From Rhizobium sp. Root1203 (GTDB taxonomy: Bacteria; Pseudomonadota; Alphaproteobacteria; Rhizobiales; Rhizobiaceae), in assembly GCF_001424945.1 (NCBI RefSeq), contig NZ_LMCW01000015.1:20503-84502 (forward strand): a DNA stretch of 64,000 nt, in the 5' to 3' direction. How positions within the stretch are numbered: the stretch's first letter is position 1; every line of letters begins with the position of its first letter. Of this stretch, positions 34,582 to 43,407 are shown piece after piece. The position numbers were made by a program, and so were the translations under genes. The notes under the pieces are model-generated. The model was not told where the DNA came from. It saw only the letters and a program-made list of their open reading frames with translations, and searched no databases.

Positions 34582-35910
34582 CTATTGATTGGCAGACTGG
34601 AAGTCGCGCAACTGCTCGTTGCCACGGGCAACCGCGGAGTCGAGCGCTTCCTTCGCGGTCTTCTTGCCCCCGAGCAGCGCAGCAGCCTCGTCATCGATGA
34701 TGCCGCGGACCTGCACATAATTGCCGAAACGAATTCCCTTGGAGTTTTCGCTCGGCGCAACCCGCGTCAGCTGCTTGATACCGATATCGGCGCCAGGGTT
34801 TTTTTCGTAGTAGCCCTGGCTCTGGCCAAGCTTGTAGGCTTCTTCGGTGATCGGCAGGTATCCGGAGAACTGATGCCAGTCGGCCTGAACGTCAGCCTTT
34901 TGCAGGTAGGTGTAGAACTTCGCCACCCCCTTGTATTCGTCCGCCGGACGCCCCTGCAAAGTCCACAGTGTCGCGCCGCCGATGATCGAGTTCATGGGTT
35001 GCTGGATCACGTCGTCGTAATAGGGTAGCGGAGCAAATCCAACCTTGAAGTCCTTGGCGTTGTTGACGACGCCAGCCCGAGCGGCCGAGGAATTCATGTA
35101 CATCGCGCATTCCTGCGAATAGAACATGGGAGGTGCGTTGTCGCCGCCGCCCGGGCCGCCATACTTGAACAACCCTTCATCCTGCCATTTCTTCAGGTTG
35201 TCCCAATGGCGGATCGTCAGATCGTTGTTGAAGGTGAACTCGGCATCGAGGCCGCCGAAGCCGTTCGCCTTCGTCGAGTAAGGCTTGTCGTGTAGTGCGT
35301 TTAGGTTTTCGGTCTGGATCCAGGATATCCAAGCGCTGGTGAAGCCGCACTTGGCGGCCCCCGACTGGACGATCTTGCGCGAGAAGGATTCAATGTCGGC
35401 CCAGGTTTTCGGAGGTGTTTCGGGATCGAGACCTGCCTTTTTGAAAACATCCTTGTTGTAGTAAAGGATCGGCGTTGAGGAATTGAACGGCAGCGACAAG
35501 ACGTTGCCGCTGGTGTCAGAATAATAACCGGTGACGGGCGTGATGAACTTGCTTTGATCCCAGGCTTCGCCTTGATCCTTCATCAGCTGATAGATCGGAT
35601 AGACTGCGCCTTGCGCCGCCATCATCGTGCCTGTGCCGACCTCGTAAACCTGAACGATGGCGGGTTGCTGGTTGGCGCGAAAAGCGGCGATGGCGCCGGT
35701 AAGTGTCTCATCATAGGTGCCCTTGAAGACGGGCGCGATTTCATAGTCAGATTGGGACGCGTTGAAGTCCTTGGCAAGTTGCTCAAGCTTGGCGCCGTTC
35801 TCGCCTCCCATCGCGTGCCACCATTGGATCTTGGTGGCTGCCATTGCTGCCGGAGATGCCAGCATCACTGCTGCCAAGCTTGCGGACAGGAACATAGCTG
35901 TCGTTTTCAT
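34582..35910 (-). CDS. ugpB: sn-glycerol-3-phosphate-binding protein UgpB
   Basis: A 442-residue periplasmic receptor. The start at 35910 opens a signal peptide ([21 protein letters not shown]). Many blocks are shared with E. coli Ugp[37 protein letters not shown] then [34 protein letters not shown] and [20 protein letters not shown] with EKNPGADI. It binds sn-glycerol-3-phosphate or glycerophosphocholine. First gene of the seven-gene operon. Confidence 0.93.
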   Translation of the reverse strand: MKTTAMFLSASLAAVMLASPAAMAATKIQWWHAMGGENGAKLEQLAKDFNASQSDYEIAPVFKGTYDETLTGAIAAFRANQQPAIVQVYEVGTGTMMAAQGAVYPIYQLMKDQGEAWDQSKFITPVTGYYSDTSGNVLSLPFNSSTPILYYNKDVFKKAGLDPETPPKTWADIESFSRKIVQSGAAKCGFTSAWISWIQTENLNALHDKPYSTKANGFGGLDAEFTFNNDLTIRHWDNLKKWQDEGLFKYGGPGGGDNAPPMFYSQECAMYMNSSAARAGVVNNAKDFKVGFAPLPYYDDVIQQPMNSIIGGATLWTLQGRPADEYKGVAKFYTYLQKADVQADWHQFSGYLPITEEAYKLGQSQGYYEKNPGADIGIKQLTRVAPSENSKGIRFGNYVQVRGIIDDEAAALLGGKKTAKEALDSAVARGNEQLRDFQSANQ

Positions 35911-35991
35911 GTGCTCTCCCTTTTTGTCTCGGAGCCTCCCGCTCCCAAACCCACCCGACCGTATCAGGCAAATTTCATTCTGCAAACGTAA

Positions 35992-36009
35992 AATATTCAT
36001 ATGAATATT
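35992..36009. promoter_or_regulatory. Candidate DeoR operator 1 upstream of ugpB
   Basis: AATATTCATATGAATATT is a perfect 18-bp palindrome 82 bp before the ugpB start. The TTCATATGAA core recurs at 36158. The operon encodes a DeoR regulator, the natural ligand for these sites (inference). Confidence 0.55.
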
Positions 36010-36157
36010 CCGAATGAGGAAGACAAATGGAGCAGGCCAGATTTTCGTGGTATATTCTATTGTTTTAATTCGCTTATATCTGCCGTCCGACATCATGCCT
36101 TACGATTGCGATGAGGCCCGACGTCGGCCGAGATCGCAATAAACGTTCATCATGACA

Positions 36158-36167
36158 TTCATATGAA
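36158..36167. promoter_or_regulatory. Candidate DeoR operator 2
   Basis: The TTCATATGAA core with flanks CA..CA(T), about 160 bp upstream of operator 1. The separation would allow DNA looping, as in other DeoR-type systems. Confidence 0.45.
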
Positions 36168-36359
36168 CATTCGGACCTTTCGCAGTTTATTGATCGACCA
36201 AGCGACGGGTGTCTGGTGATCGTGTGCCACGCATGGCCGATCCAACGCGCTACATCACAACCGAAATAGCGTTGGCATGGTGGAGCGGGCGTTAATGCCA
36301 CCGCCAAGCTTCCGCGTCGACGGGCAGAGGAAGCCAGCAAGTGCCTTATCGATGCTTGG

Positions 36360-36493
36360 CCCAGCGTACACCGAATGACGATCGCAATTCCAAGGTGAAG
36401 AAGCTGGAAGCTCGCGTGCGCGAGCTTGTGCGCATCCTCGGACGCAAGAGAGAGATAGGTTCAACAGGTCGTTTACGTGTGCGATGCAGGTGA
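36360..36493 (+). pseudogene. Possible IS3-type OrfA remnant
   Basis: In one frame the sequence reads KVKKLEARVRELVRILGRKR, which resembles the leucine-zipper end of IS3-family OrfA proteins (KLE.RVRELER.LGRK). It is followed by a stop at 36491. No HTH part, OrfB or inverted repeats are seen nearby, so only a scrap remains and the call is tentative. Confidence 0.35.
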
Positions 36494-36603
36494 AAGGTCT
36501 GCGGCATCATCCTGTTATTCCGGATAAAGTTTGTAACGACTTTTACGCTTGTTCCTGAAAGCGGGTGTGACGTCGTAGATCCTTCGATTGATGGGTTCAT
36601 TCT

Positions 36604-37527
36604 TCACGATGGGACACGAGCAACAGCTCCCGACACGTGACCCTTGATCGTCAGATGGTAGCGCTCATGGGCAATCGAGCAGAACCGGAGGCACCCGATG
36701 TTTTCCACCGGACGGATGAAGCCGAGATTGATCTGGCCGCTCTCGAGGCTGCGGATGATGTCACCGGTGTTGCCGGAGGAGATATGGATGCGGACATCGG
36801 GAAACTTGCGGGCGATCTTTGCCAGGAACAACGACAGGTTCTGCCTGTTGAAGGCGATGATCTTCTGGTCGCGCAGATCATCGATGGTGATCTCCTCGCG
36901 GCTCGCCAGCGGATTGGAATGGGCCACCGCCAGATGGTAGCGTTCATGGGCAATCGAGCAGAACCTCAGGCAGCCGATGTTTTCCACCGGACGGATGAAG
37001 CCGAGATTGATCTGGCCGCTCTCGAGGCTGCGGATGATGTCACCGGTGTTGCCGGAGGAGATATGGATGCGGACATCGGGAAACTTGCGGGCGATCTTTG
37101 CCAGGAACGTCGGCAGCATACCCATGGTGGCGGGATAGACCGTGCCGATCCTAATCTGGCGGATGCGACTGCCGCCAGCCGCCCGGGTCAGCTCGGTGGT
37201 CAGATCGACGTCGCTCAGGATCCTGACGCACCGCTCGTAGAAGGTCTCCCCTGCCCTTGTCAGTTCGACCTTCCGGGTCGAGCGGATGAACAACGCACAA
37301 CCGAGCTCCTTCTCCAGAGAGATCACATGGTTGCTTTCCATTGCCCCAGATTTCATTGCGCCAATGGCGATTGAGACGGTGCTCCGCAGTGTGGAACGAG
37401 TGCCCGCGAGTTCGGAGAGCTTGATGGTCACCGCAATTGCGATCTCAGGCGGGAGAACCTTCGCCTTCGCCGTGTTCTGCGCCTCGGCGAGCATTTCGGC
37501 GTTCGGGTTCGCCGACCGTGGCGGCAT
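36604..37527 (-). pseudogene. LysR-family regulator with internal tandem duplication and lost HTH
   Basis: The frame encodes the end of a LysR HTH (SLEKELGCALFIRSTRKVEL then TRAGETFYERC) and an effector domain (IRIGTVYPATMGMLPTFLAK). The N-terminal 50 residues, where the rest of the HTH should be, do not look like LysR and are probably frameshifted. The segment FLAKIARKFPDVRIHISSGN through CSIAHERYHL occurs twice, 93 residues apart in frame, and the protein then stops without the second half of the effector domain. The DNA repeat (36652-36829 and 36931-37108) is nearly identical, so the duplication is recent. DNA binding is probably lost. Confidence 0.7.
36652..37108. repeat. Near-identical 178-bp tandem duplication (279-bp period)
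   Basis: Copies at 36652-36829 and 36931-37108 differ at only a few positions close to their left ends. The 279-bp period (93 codons) keeps the reading frame of the LysR-like gene. Confidence 0.85.
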
Positions 37528-37937
37528 CGTTTGCGAACCAGCCCGTCAGCCTGCGGATTGATCACCGGCGAGTGTTCGTTGCAGCCGATGGGAGTGTCTT
37601 CTGAAACATTCGTGGATCATTGAGGGCAGCCGACAGGCCCAGACCCACGTCTGCACAGACGGACCGGACAGATGGCGCATAGCGAAAATCCGCCGTCTCA
37701 CTGCTACCGACCGCACCTATGCGCAAGAAAGTCGCGCATCTACAGCGCTGCGGGACTGACACTTTCCCACGTGATTTCAGAAACTTGAACCTGATCGGTG
37801 AAAGTTCGCGCCGACAAGGCGAAAAATTTCGCACGGAACCAATTTCGGCTAATTGACATAAGTCAAAGTTGAGTCCAACATAAACATACAACGTCTTCTA
37901 ATATTGGACAATACTAAAGAAGAAGATTGGATAAAAA
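37528..37937. other. Gap upstream of the IclR operon
   Basis: No gene recognised. Near its right end an inverted repeat GTCCAACAT (37873-37881) / ATATTGGAC (37901-37909), 8 of 9 positions matching, lies 29 bp before the IclR start and is a candidate operator for the long operon. Confidence 0.45.
37873..37909. promoter_or_regulatory. Candidate IclR operator
   Basis: GTCCAACAT, a 19-bp spacer, then ATATTGGAC (one mismatch). It sits just upstream of the first gene of the catabolic operon, which is itself an IclR regulator. The wide spacing makes this tentative. Confidence 0.4.
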
Positions 37938-38657
37938 ATGGCAGTGCGACCGCTTACCTCGGTGTTAAAGACCCTGACTGCTTTCGATTGCGTCGCCCAG
38001 GCGTCGGAGCCGATGCGGCTTGCGGATATTGCCCGTCAACTGGACGAAGCTCGTGGCGCCGCTCACCAGCGTCTGGTCACATTGGTAGAAGCCGGTTGGC
38101 TGGAGCAGACACAGGACGGGCGCTACCGCCTGAGCCTGCGCGTCGTCAGCCACGCGGCCATGGCGCTTGAGCAGTCCAATCTCGGCGCACGCTTTGCCGG
38201 CGTGCTGGAAGAAATGGTCACCCAGAGCGGCGAGACGGCTTCGCTCGCCATTCTCGACGGCAAGGATGCGGTCATTGTTCGTCGCGTTGAATCGCGCGGT
38301 GTGCTTCGGGCGGATCTCAAAGTCGGCGCGCATCTCAGGCTCGATCGCACTGCCTTCGGCCGCGTGCTGGTCTCCCATGCCCGCCCGGAAATCGTCGAAC
38401 GCCTGAAGGCACAGGGCGTCAGCCTGCCGGATGACGATGTCATCGCTCAGGTTCACGAGCGGGGTTATGCCATTTCCGAGGTTGAGGGGCCGCGCACCGT
38501 ATCGGCTGTCGCGGCGCCCCTTCTGGATGCACAGGGCCAGTGCATCGGCGCGCTTGCGCTCTCCGGCCCCTTCCAAGGTTTTGACACTGAAAAATGCGCA
38601 GGGATCGTCGTTGCCGCAGCGGCAGCCAGTTCCGGTCGCATGCGAGGAGAACAATAA
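37938..38657 (+). CDS. IclR-family transcriptional regulator
   Basis: A 239-residue protein. The winged HTH is SVLKTLTAFDCVAQASEPMR then LADIARQLDEARGAAHQRLV with TLVEAGWLEQTQDGRYRLS. The GAF-like effector domain shows TASLAILDGKDAVIVRRVES, LRLDRTAFGRVLVSH, ERGYAISEVEGPRTVSAVAA then PLLDAQGQCIGALALSGP. First gene of the operon through 49928, which it most likely controls in response to the catabolised compound. Only 2 nt separate its stop from the next ATG. Confidence 0.9.
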   Translation: MAVRPLTSVLKTLTAFDCVAQASEPMRLADIARQLDEARGAAHQRLVTLVEAGWLEQTQDGRYRLSLRVVSHAAMALEQSNLGARFAGVLEEMVTQSGETASLAILDGKDAVIVRRVESRGVLRADLKVGAHLRLDRTAFGRVLVSHARPEIVERLKAQGVSLPDDDVIAQVHERGYAISEVEGPRTVSAVAAPLLDAQGQCIGALALSGPFQGFDTEKCAGIVVAAAAASSGRMRGEQ

Positions 38658-38659
38658 GC

Positions 38660-40396
38660 ATGACCGCCCTGAAAAAACACGCTCCGGAATCGGACGCATA
38701 CCGCATCGCGCGGCTGATGCGCTCGGCCGGCGAGATGATGCAACCCGAGCGGCTCGCCGCCATCCAGCCGTCGCGTATCAGCGCCTCGCGTGCGCTGGCG
38801 GGCCGCGCCATCCGCGGACGCTGGCAGATCCTGTGCAAGCGCTTCGACATCGATGAAAAGGGCAACGGCGTTGCCGAATACCGCATCGAGATCGGTGGCT
38901 GGCGCTTTTCCTTCCCCGTCTATTCGTTCGAACCTTCGCCCCACGGCCGCACGGGCCGCATCATCGGCCGCGCCTGGGACATGATGGGCGCGCTGGTCGA
39001 AGGCGAGATGAGCCGGGCCGATTTCGAAACGACCCGCACCGAGCTTCCGAAACTCTATGAAGGCCGCGCCACCCCCGGCACGCTGATCTGGTGCCGCTCC
39101 AACCGCAGCGGGCGCTTCTTCGAAAGCGCCAGACAAGCCCTGCAGGCCGGCCGCCAGCCCGACGTCGCCGAACTCGCGCAGACCTGCTACCTGATGCGCA
39201 ACACCGGACTCGACGGCAACGGCACCTTCGGCACCAAGACCTTTCTCGCCTATGAAGGCGATCATCCGCTTCGCTGGTCGCTCGCAGCCCAGATGCTCTG
39301 CGCCTACATGATGCGCGTCTTCGCCCAGGATCTGCTGCAGCATCTCGTTCGCCTCGGTTCGCCGCAGGCGCCGGAGATGGCAAACGACCTGCGCCGTTTC
39401 CTCGGCGTCGGGAATGGTTCGGCGCTCGGCCTGATGCTGTTCGTCAACAACCATCCGCGTCTCATCGAGCGCTGGCTGTTCATCCGCGAAGAGGCCATCG
39501 CCCGCGCCAAGGCCGTGCTGCCGGACGATCAGGGCACGGAAATCGCCAAGCTGCTCGGCCTTATCGAAAAGGCCATCAACTTCCGTTCGCAGGACCGGGC
39601 AGCCTATGAAAACTTCACACGCTCAGACGTTTTGGCGGAAGAGTTGCAGGTCATTCGCCGCGCAATCGCAGACCTTCTGCAGCGCTGGCAGGCCGGCAAT
39701 CGCTTTGAAAGCGAGCCCTTTGCGGACCTGGCGGCGTCTCTGGACGGCCGCGTCCATGCCGAGGCGATGGAAACCCTGCATTCGCTGCTGATCGAGCTGG
39801 TGCCGGAAGAAGCCGATGCGCTGGTCGAAGGCCTCGTCATCGACGAGGAACTGACGGGTCGCCCGGAAATGTCGGCAGGCCGCCTGCGTGACATCCTGCG
39901 CAACGAGTATGCCTGGGCCTTCCGCCTCGATCTCGATATCGCACCGGCCGAGCGCTACGTCTGGTACAAGTCCGTCACGGCCGAAGAGCCGCGCCGCGGG
40001 CCTGCGGAAGAAGTTGGCGAAGGCGTCGTCAATCTCGGCCTCGACCTGCCGCGTCTCGTCGTCGCGCTCGACCGTGATCTCGCCGCCGTTGATCCCTCGC
40101 TTTCGACCGCCCGCTTCCTCATCGCCCATCCCCAGCACCGGGCGATCGTCACCCGCGTTCAGGCCCTTGCCGGCACCAGCCTGCATTCCCCGCATGCGGA
40201 CATCATGAGCGGTGCCTTTACGCCCGCCCACATCACCCGTCTTCTCAATGTCGGCATCCACGGCATCGACAAGACACGCGATTTCCTCGACCGCAACCTG
40301 CGCGGTGTCCTGTTCCACGGCGCTCCCATCCCGGAAGACATCGCCAGCGGCACGGCCGACGACCTGTGGTTCTACCCTGCGGAGCCAAACCTGTGA
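38660..40396 (+). CDS. Unknown 578-residue cytoplasmic protein
   Basis: I do not recognise this protein. No signal peptide, transmembrane segment or nucleotide-binding loop is visible. The composition is Arg/Leu/Ala rich and helical. Notable blocks: ISASRALAGRAIRGRWQILC then KRFDIDEKGNGVAEYRIEIG, WRFSFPVYSFEPSPHGRTGR, CYLMRNTGLDGNGTFGTKTF, LVPEEADALVEGLVIDEELT and EYAWAFRLDLDIAPAERYVW. The start at 38660 is 2 nt after the IclR stop, and its stop overlaps the next start as GTGA, so it is firmly part of the operon. Possibly an enzyme or specificity factor for the pathway. Confidence 0.7.
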   Translation: MTALKKHAPESDAYRIARLMRSAGEMMQPERLAAIQPSRISASRALAGRAIRGRWQILCKRFDIDEKGNGVAEYRIEIGGWRFSFPVYSFEPSPHGRTGRIIGRAWDMMGALVEGEMSRADFETTRTELPKLYEGRATPGTLIWCRSNRSGRFFESARQALQAGRQPDVAELAQTCYLMRNTGLDGNGTFGTKTFLAYEGDHPLRWSLAAQMLCAYMMRVFAQDLLQHLVRLGSPQAPEMANDLRRFLGVGNGSALGLMLFVNNHPRLIERWLFIREEAIARAKAVLPDDQGTEIAKLLGLIEKAINFRSQDRAAYENFTRSDVLAEELQVIRRAIADLLQRWQAGNRFESEPFADLAASLDGRVHAEAMETLHSLLIELVPEEADALVEGLVIDEELTGRPEMSAGRLRDILRNEYAWAFRLDLDIAPAERYVWYKSVTAEEPRRGPAEEVGEGVVNLGLDLPRLVVALDRDLAAVDPSLSTARFLIAHPQHRAIVTRVQALAGTSLHSPHADIMSGAFTPAHITRLLNVGIHGIDKTRDFLDRNLRGVLFHGAPIPEDIASGTADDLWFYPAEPNL

Positions 40397-41109
40397 GCAC
40401 CTGCCAATCCAACCTTTCCTCGTCGCTGACCGTCAGCCTGCGCGAAATGCGCATGGTGTTCGAGCGCCTCACGCAGGTCACTCGCGTCGAACCGGGTCTT
40501 GTACCGGCGCTTCGGGATTGCGCGATATATTCGGCGGCCCTCGGTCTTGGCGGTTTCGCCCGCCTGAAGGCCAATCTGGAGGCCGTCAAGGCTTCCGATC
40601 CGCATGCCGTCACGCTGGCGGACGCAAAAAAGCCGGTGGTGGATGGCGGCGGCCAGCATGCCTGGATCGTTGCCGAGGCGGTCCTTGAGCTTGCCATCGA
40701 AACTCTGCGGATCGATGGCAATGGGGTCGTCACGGTGCGCAATGTTTCTGAGATATCGGAACTGAAGATTGTCCAAGCCCTTGCCCAGCGTTTCGGCGCC
40801 AAGGCAAGTGTAACGATCGCCGCGCAATCCGCCGTGATCACCGTATCGCCGGCGACCGAAGCCTACGAGATCGCCATCCTCGACACGATCCGCCGCAACG
40901 GCCTCGTCGTCGATGCCGCTCTCTGGTGGGACCTCTATCATAGCTCCGCGGAAGCCCTTGCGCCGGACTCCTACCTGTCGCGCCGCCATGCCGGCCCGAT
41001 CATCGTCGAAGCCGACGGCAAGGTCATCGGCCGACAGGACGAAGACGAAACCGACTTTTCGCTGCTTCTGGCTGACGCGCCCAAGAGCGCTGCTGTTGCC
41101 AAACATTGA
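40393..41109 (+). CDS. Unknown 238-residue protein (possibly DUF3726-like)
   Basis: The GTG at 40393 overlaps the upstream stop (GTGA) and is preferred over an ATG further upstream. The protein has no signal or membrane segment. Visible: VSLREMRMVFERLTQVTRVE then PGLVPALRDCAIYSAALGLG, LRIDGNGVVTVRNVSEIS, and a late GLVVDAALWWDLYHSSAEAL with DSYLSRRHAGPIIVEADGKV. The overall pattern reminds me of DUF3726 proteins that accompany amine or ectoine-like catabolic operons, but I am not sure. It probably works with the 578-residue neighbour, since they are translationally coupled. Confidence 0.6.
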   Translation: MSTCQSNLSSSLTVSLREMRMVFERLTQVTRVEPGLVPALRDCAIYSAALGLGGFARLKANLEAVKASDPHAVTLADAKKPVVDGGGQHAWIVAEAVLELAIETLRIDGNGVVTVRNVSEISELKIVQALAQRFGAKASVTIAAQSAVITVSPATEAYEIAILDTIRRNGLVVDAALWWDLYHSSAEALAPDSYLSRRHAGPIIVEADGKVIGRQDEDETDFSLLLADAPKSAAVAKH

Positions 41110-41120
41110 ATGGACTGACC

Positions 41121-42092
41121 ATGATCATCGATGCTCTGCAATGCGGTCATTTCGACCGCCAATCCTTCGAAGCCCTGAAGCGCGGCGGCTATAGCGCCGT
41201 CACGCCGACGCTCGGCTTCTGGGAAGGGACTCTGGAATCGCTGGATTCGCTCGCCCGCTGGCGCGACATCGAACGCGAAAACGGCGATCTCATTCTGATT
41301 GCCAAGACGGCCGCCGATATCGAGCGCGCCGAACGCGAAGGCAAGCTCGCCATCGTCCTCGGCTACCAGAACTCCAACCTCTTCGAGGACCGGATCGCCT
41401 TCGTGGAGTTCTTCGCGGAACTCGGCATCCGCGTCGTCCAGCTCACCTACAACAACCAGAACGAACTCGGCGGCTCCTGCTACGAGGAAAACGACAGCGG
41501 GCTTGCCCGTTTCGGCAAGGACGTGATCCGCGAGATGAACCGCACCGGCATGCTGGTCGACCTCTCCCATGTCGGCGACAGAACCACGCTCGATGCCATC
41601 GAGTGGTCCGAGAAGCCGGTCGCCATCACCCACGCCAATGCCGCGTCGCTCTTTGCCCACAAGCGCAACAAGTCCGACAAGGTGATCAAAGCCTTGGCTG
41701 AGCGCGGCGGCGTCATCGGTTGCGTCGCCTATCGCAACATCACGCCCGACAGCGCCTGCGCGACCGTCGATGGTTGGTGCGAGATGGTGGCCCGCACCGT
41801 CGATATCGCCGGCATCGACCATGTCGGCATCGGCACGGATATCTCGCACAACCACACCCAGCGCGACTACGACTGGATGCGCAAGGGCCGCTGGACGCGC
41901 TCGGTGCAATACGGCGCGGGTTCGGCGGCAACGCCCGGCGCGGTCGCAAAGCCGGAATGGTTGCTGAAACCCGACAGTCTCAAGGAAGTGGCACCGGCCC
42001 TGCTGCGCGTCGGCTTCAATCAGGAGGAGGCGAAGAAGATCCTCCGTGACAATTGGCTGCGCCTCTATTCGGAGGTTTTCCGCGCCGACTGA
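41121..42092 (+). CDS. M19 (renal dipeptidase-like) family protein with altered metal motifs
   Basis: A 323-residue TIM-barrel protein. M19 features: GILVDLSH-like block MLVDLSHVGDRTTLDAIEWS, VAITHANAASLFAHKRNKSD, ERGGVIGCVAYRN, GIDHVGIGTDISHN and the final NWLRLYSEVF. In canonical members the N-terminal DGHND motif and a bridging Glu bind two zinc ions; here the equivalents read IDALQCGHFDRQ and VLGYQNSNLFEDR, so the HxD ligands and the Glu are not in the usual form. A known subgroup of M19 proteins shares this. It may therefore be a different hydrolase acting on a dipeptide-like or amide-linked substrate. Confidence 0.82.
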   Translation: MIIDALQCGHFDRQSFEALKRGGYSAVTPTLGFWEGTLESLDSLARWRDIERENGDLILIAKTAADIERAEREGKLAIVLGYQNSNLFEDRIAFVEFFAELGIRVVQLTYNNQNELGGSCYEENDSGLARFGKDVIREMNRTGMLVDLSHVGDRTTLDAIEWSEKPVAITHANAASLFAHKRNKSDKVIKALAERGGVIGCVAYRNITPDSACATVDGWCEMVARTVDIAGIDHVGIGTDISHNHTQRDYDWMRKGRWTRSVQYGAGSAATPGAVAKPEWLLKPDSLKEVAPALLRVGFNQEEAKKILRDNWLRLYSEVFRAD

Positions 42093-42195
42093 CCGATCCC
42101 GCAAGCCCTGTATCCAAAGACAAGAAGGGCCGCCATCAAACCGAGCGGCCCCGGGAACAGTATCAACCGACCATTCGCATAAGGAGTAAAAACGG

Positions 42196-43269
42196 ATGGA
42201 AGAGTTCAAGAAAGCATCAGCTACACCGCTCTCGCGCCGCACAGTGCTGGGCGCCGGCCTTTTCGGCGCCGCCATGATCGCGTCGCCCTTCGTTCGCCGC
42301 GCCAGTGCCGACGAAAACGTGCTCTACGTGAACACCTGGGGTGGCGATTGGGAGGCCTCGGTCAAGAAGTTCCTGTTCGATCCCTTCACCGCCGACACCG
42401 GTATCGAGATCCGCACGGTTTCGCCGATCTCCTTTGCCAAGCTCGCGGCACAGAAGACGACCGGCGTCTACGAATTCGACGTCACCACGCTCGGCGTCGC
42501 CGACGTTGCCCGCGCCAACGCCGCCGGTCTGCTTGCGGACTTCGAAGGCTATGTTGACGAAGCCAAGCTCTGGAAGGGTGCCGTCTATCAGAACGGCCTT
42601 TCGACCCACGGCTTCGCCACGCAGCTCGCTTATATCAAGACGAAGTATCCTGATGGCCTGAACAGCTGGGCGGATTTCTTCAACGTCGAGAAATTCCCCG
42701 GCAACCGCAGCCTGCAGCGTCACGCCGCTCGCGTTCTGGCGATCGCCCTGCTCGCCGATGGCGTCCCCGCCGACCAGCTTTTCCCCTACGACCTCGACCG
42801 CGCTTTCGCCTCGCTCGACAAGATCAAGCCGGACGTTCGCGTCTGGTGGACGGCAGGCCCGCAGGCCCGCCAGATCCTGACCGATGGCGAAGTCGATATG
42901 GCCGGTCTTTGGGACAGCGACGCCGCCGGTGCCAAGAAGGCCTCGGCAGAGCCGATCGAAATCGTCTGGGATCAGGCCATCGTCGATCAGGCCTGCTGGA
43001 TTGTTGCCAAGGACAGCCCGCGGGCGGAAAATGGCTTCAAGCTCGTCAATCATATCGGCCAGAATGCCGAAGGTCTGGCGAAGTTCTGCATCGCCGACCA
43101 GAATGGCCCGATGAACCCGAAGTCGTTCGACTTCATCCCGGAAGACGTCGCCAAGACCATGCCGACCTATCCGGACCACCTTGCCCGCGCTGTCATGCTC
43201 GACGGCGGCAAGCTGACGCCGCAACTGGAAGAACTGACCAGCCGCTTCGAAAGCTGGGTCGGCCTGTAA
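42196..43269 (+). CDS. ABC transporter substrate-binding protein (PotD-like), Tat-type signal
   Basis: A 357-residue protein. The N-terminus contains SRRTVLGAGLFGAAMIA, a twin-arginine-like signal, then the mature start ENVLYVNTWGGDWEASVKKF. The fold is that of polyamine/iron-type class 6/8 receptors (FDVTTLGVADVARANAAGLL, DLDRAFASLDKIKPDVRVWW, DGEVDMAGLWDSDAAGAKKA). The ligand is unknown; the PotD-type transporter class suggests a cationic amine or a related organic cation. A 103-bp gap before it carries the RBS AAGGAG. First gene of the transporter block. Confidence 0.85.
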   Translation: MEEFKKASATPLSRRTVLGAGLFGAAMIASPFVRRASADENVLYVNTWGGDWEASVKKFLFDPFTADTGIEIRTVSPISFAKLAAQKTTGVYEFDVTTLGVADVARANAAGLLADFEGYVDEAKLWKGAVYQNGLSTHGFATQLAYIKTKYPDGLNSWADFFNVEKFPGNRSLQRHAARVLAIALLADGVPADQLFPYDLDRAFASLDKIKPDVRVWWTAGPQARQILTDGEVDMAGLWDSDAAGAKKASAEPIEIVWDQAIVDQACWIVAKDSPRAENGFKLVNHIGQNAEGLAKFCIADQNGPMNPKSFDFIPEDVAKTMPTYPDHLARAVMLDGGKLTPQLEELTSRFESWVGL

Positions 43270-43407
43270 GGATACCTTCCCGGCCCTGCACAGTCAGGGC
43301 CGGGACCTGTCAGATGACGATGATCGGGCTTTGGTTGCGGATGCCATGACGGCAATGCGCAAGAAGTCGCGATCTTGGACCCCGCCGAAGGGCAAGGGAG
43401 CACGATA

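Larger units (their letters stand above)
35911..36603. other. Gap: ugp control region and transposase remnant
   Basis: Contains two TTCATATGAA palindromes (35992-36009 and 36158-36167) in the first 260 bp, then an OrfA-like remnant at 36360-36493. The remaining sequence is unremarkable. Confidence 0.5.

Noticed and set aside
36652..37108. Direct repeat considered as CRISPR-like
   Set aside because: Only two long copies inside a coding frame; no short repeats with unique spacers.
40971..42275. A 434-codon minus-strand open frame
   Set aside because: Antisense to the M19-like gene; no motif or RBS.
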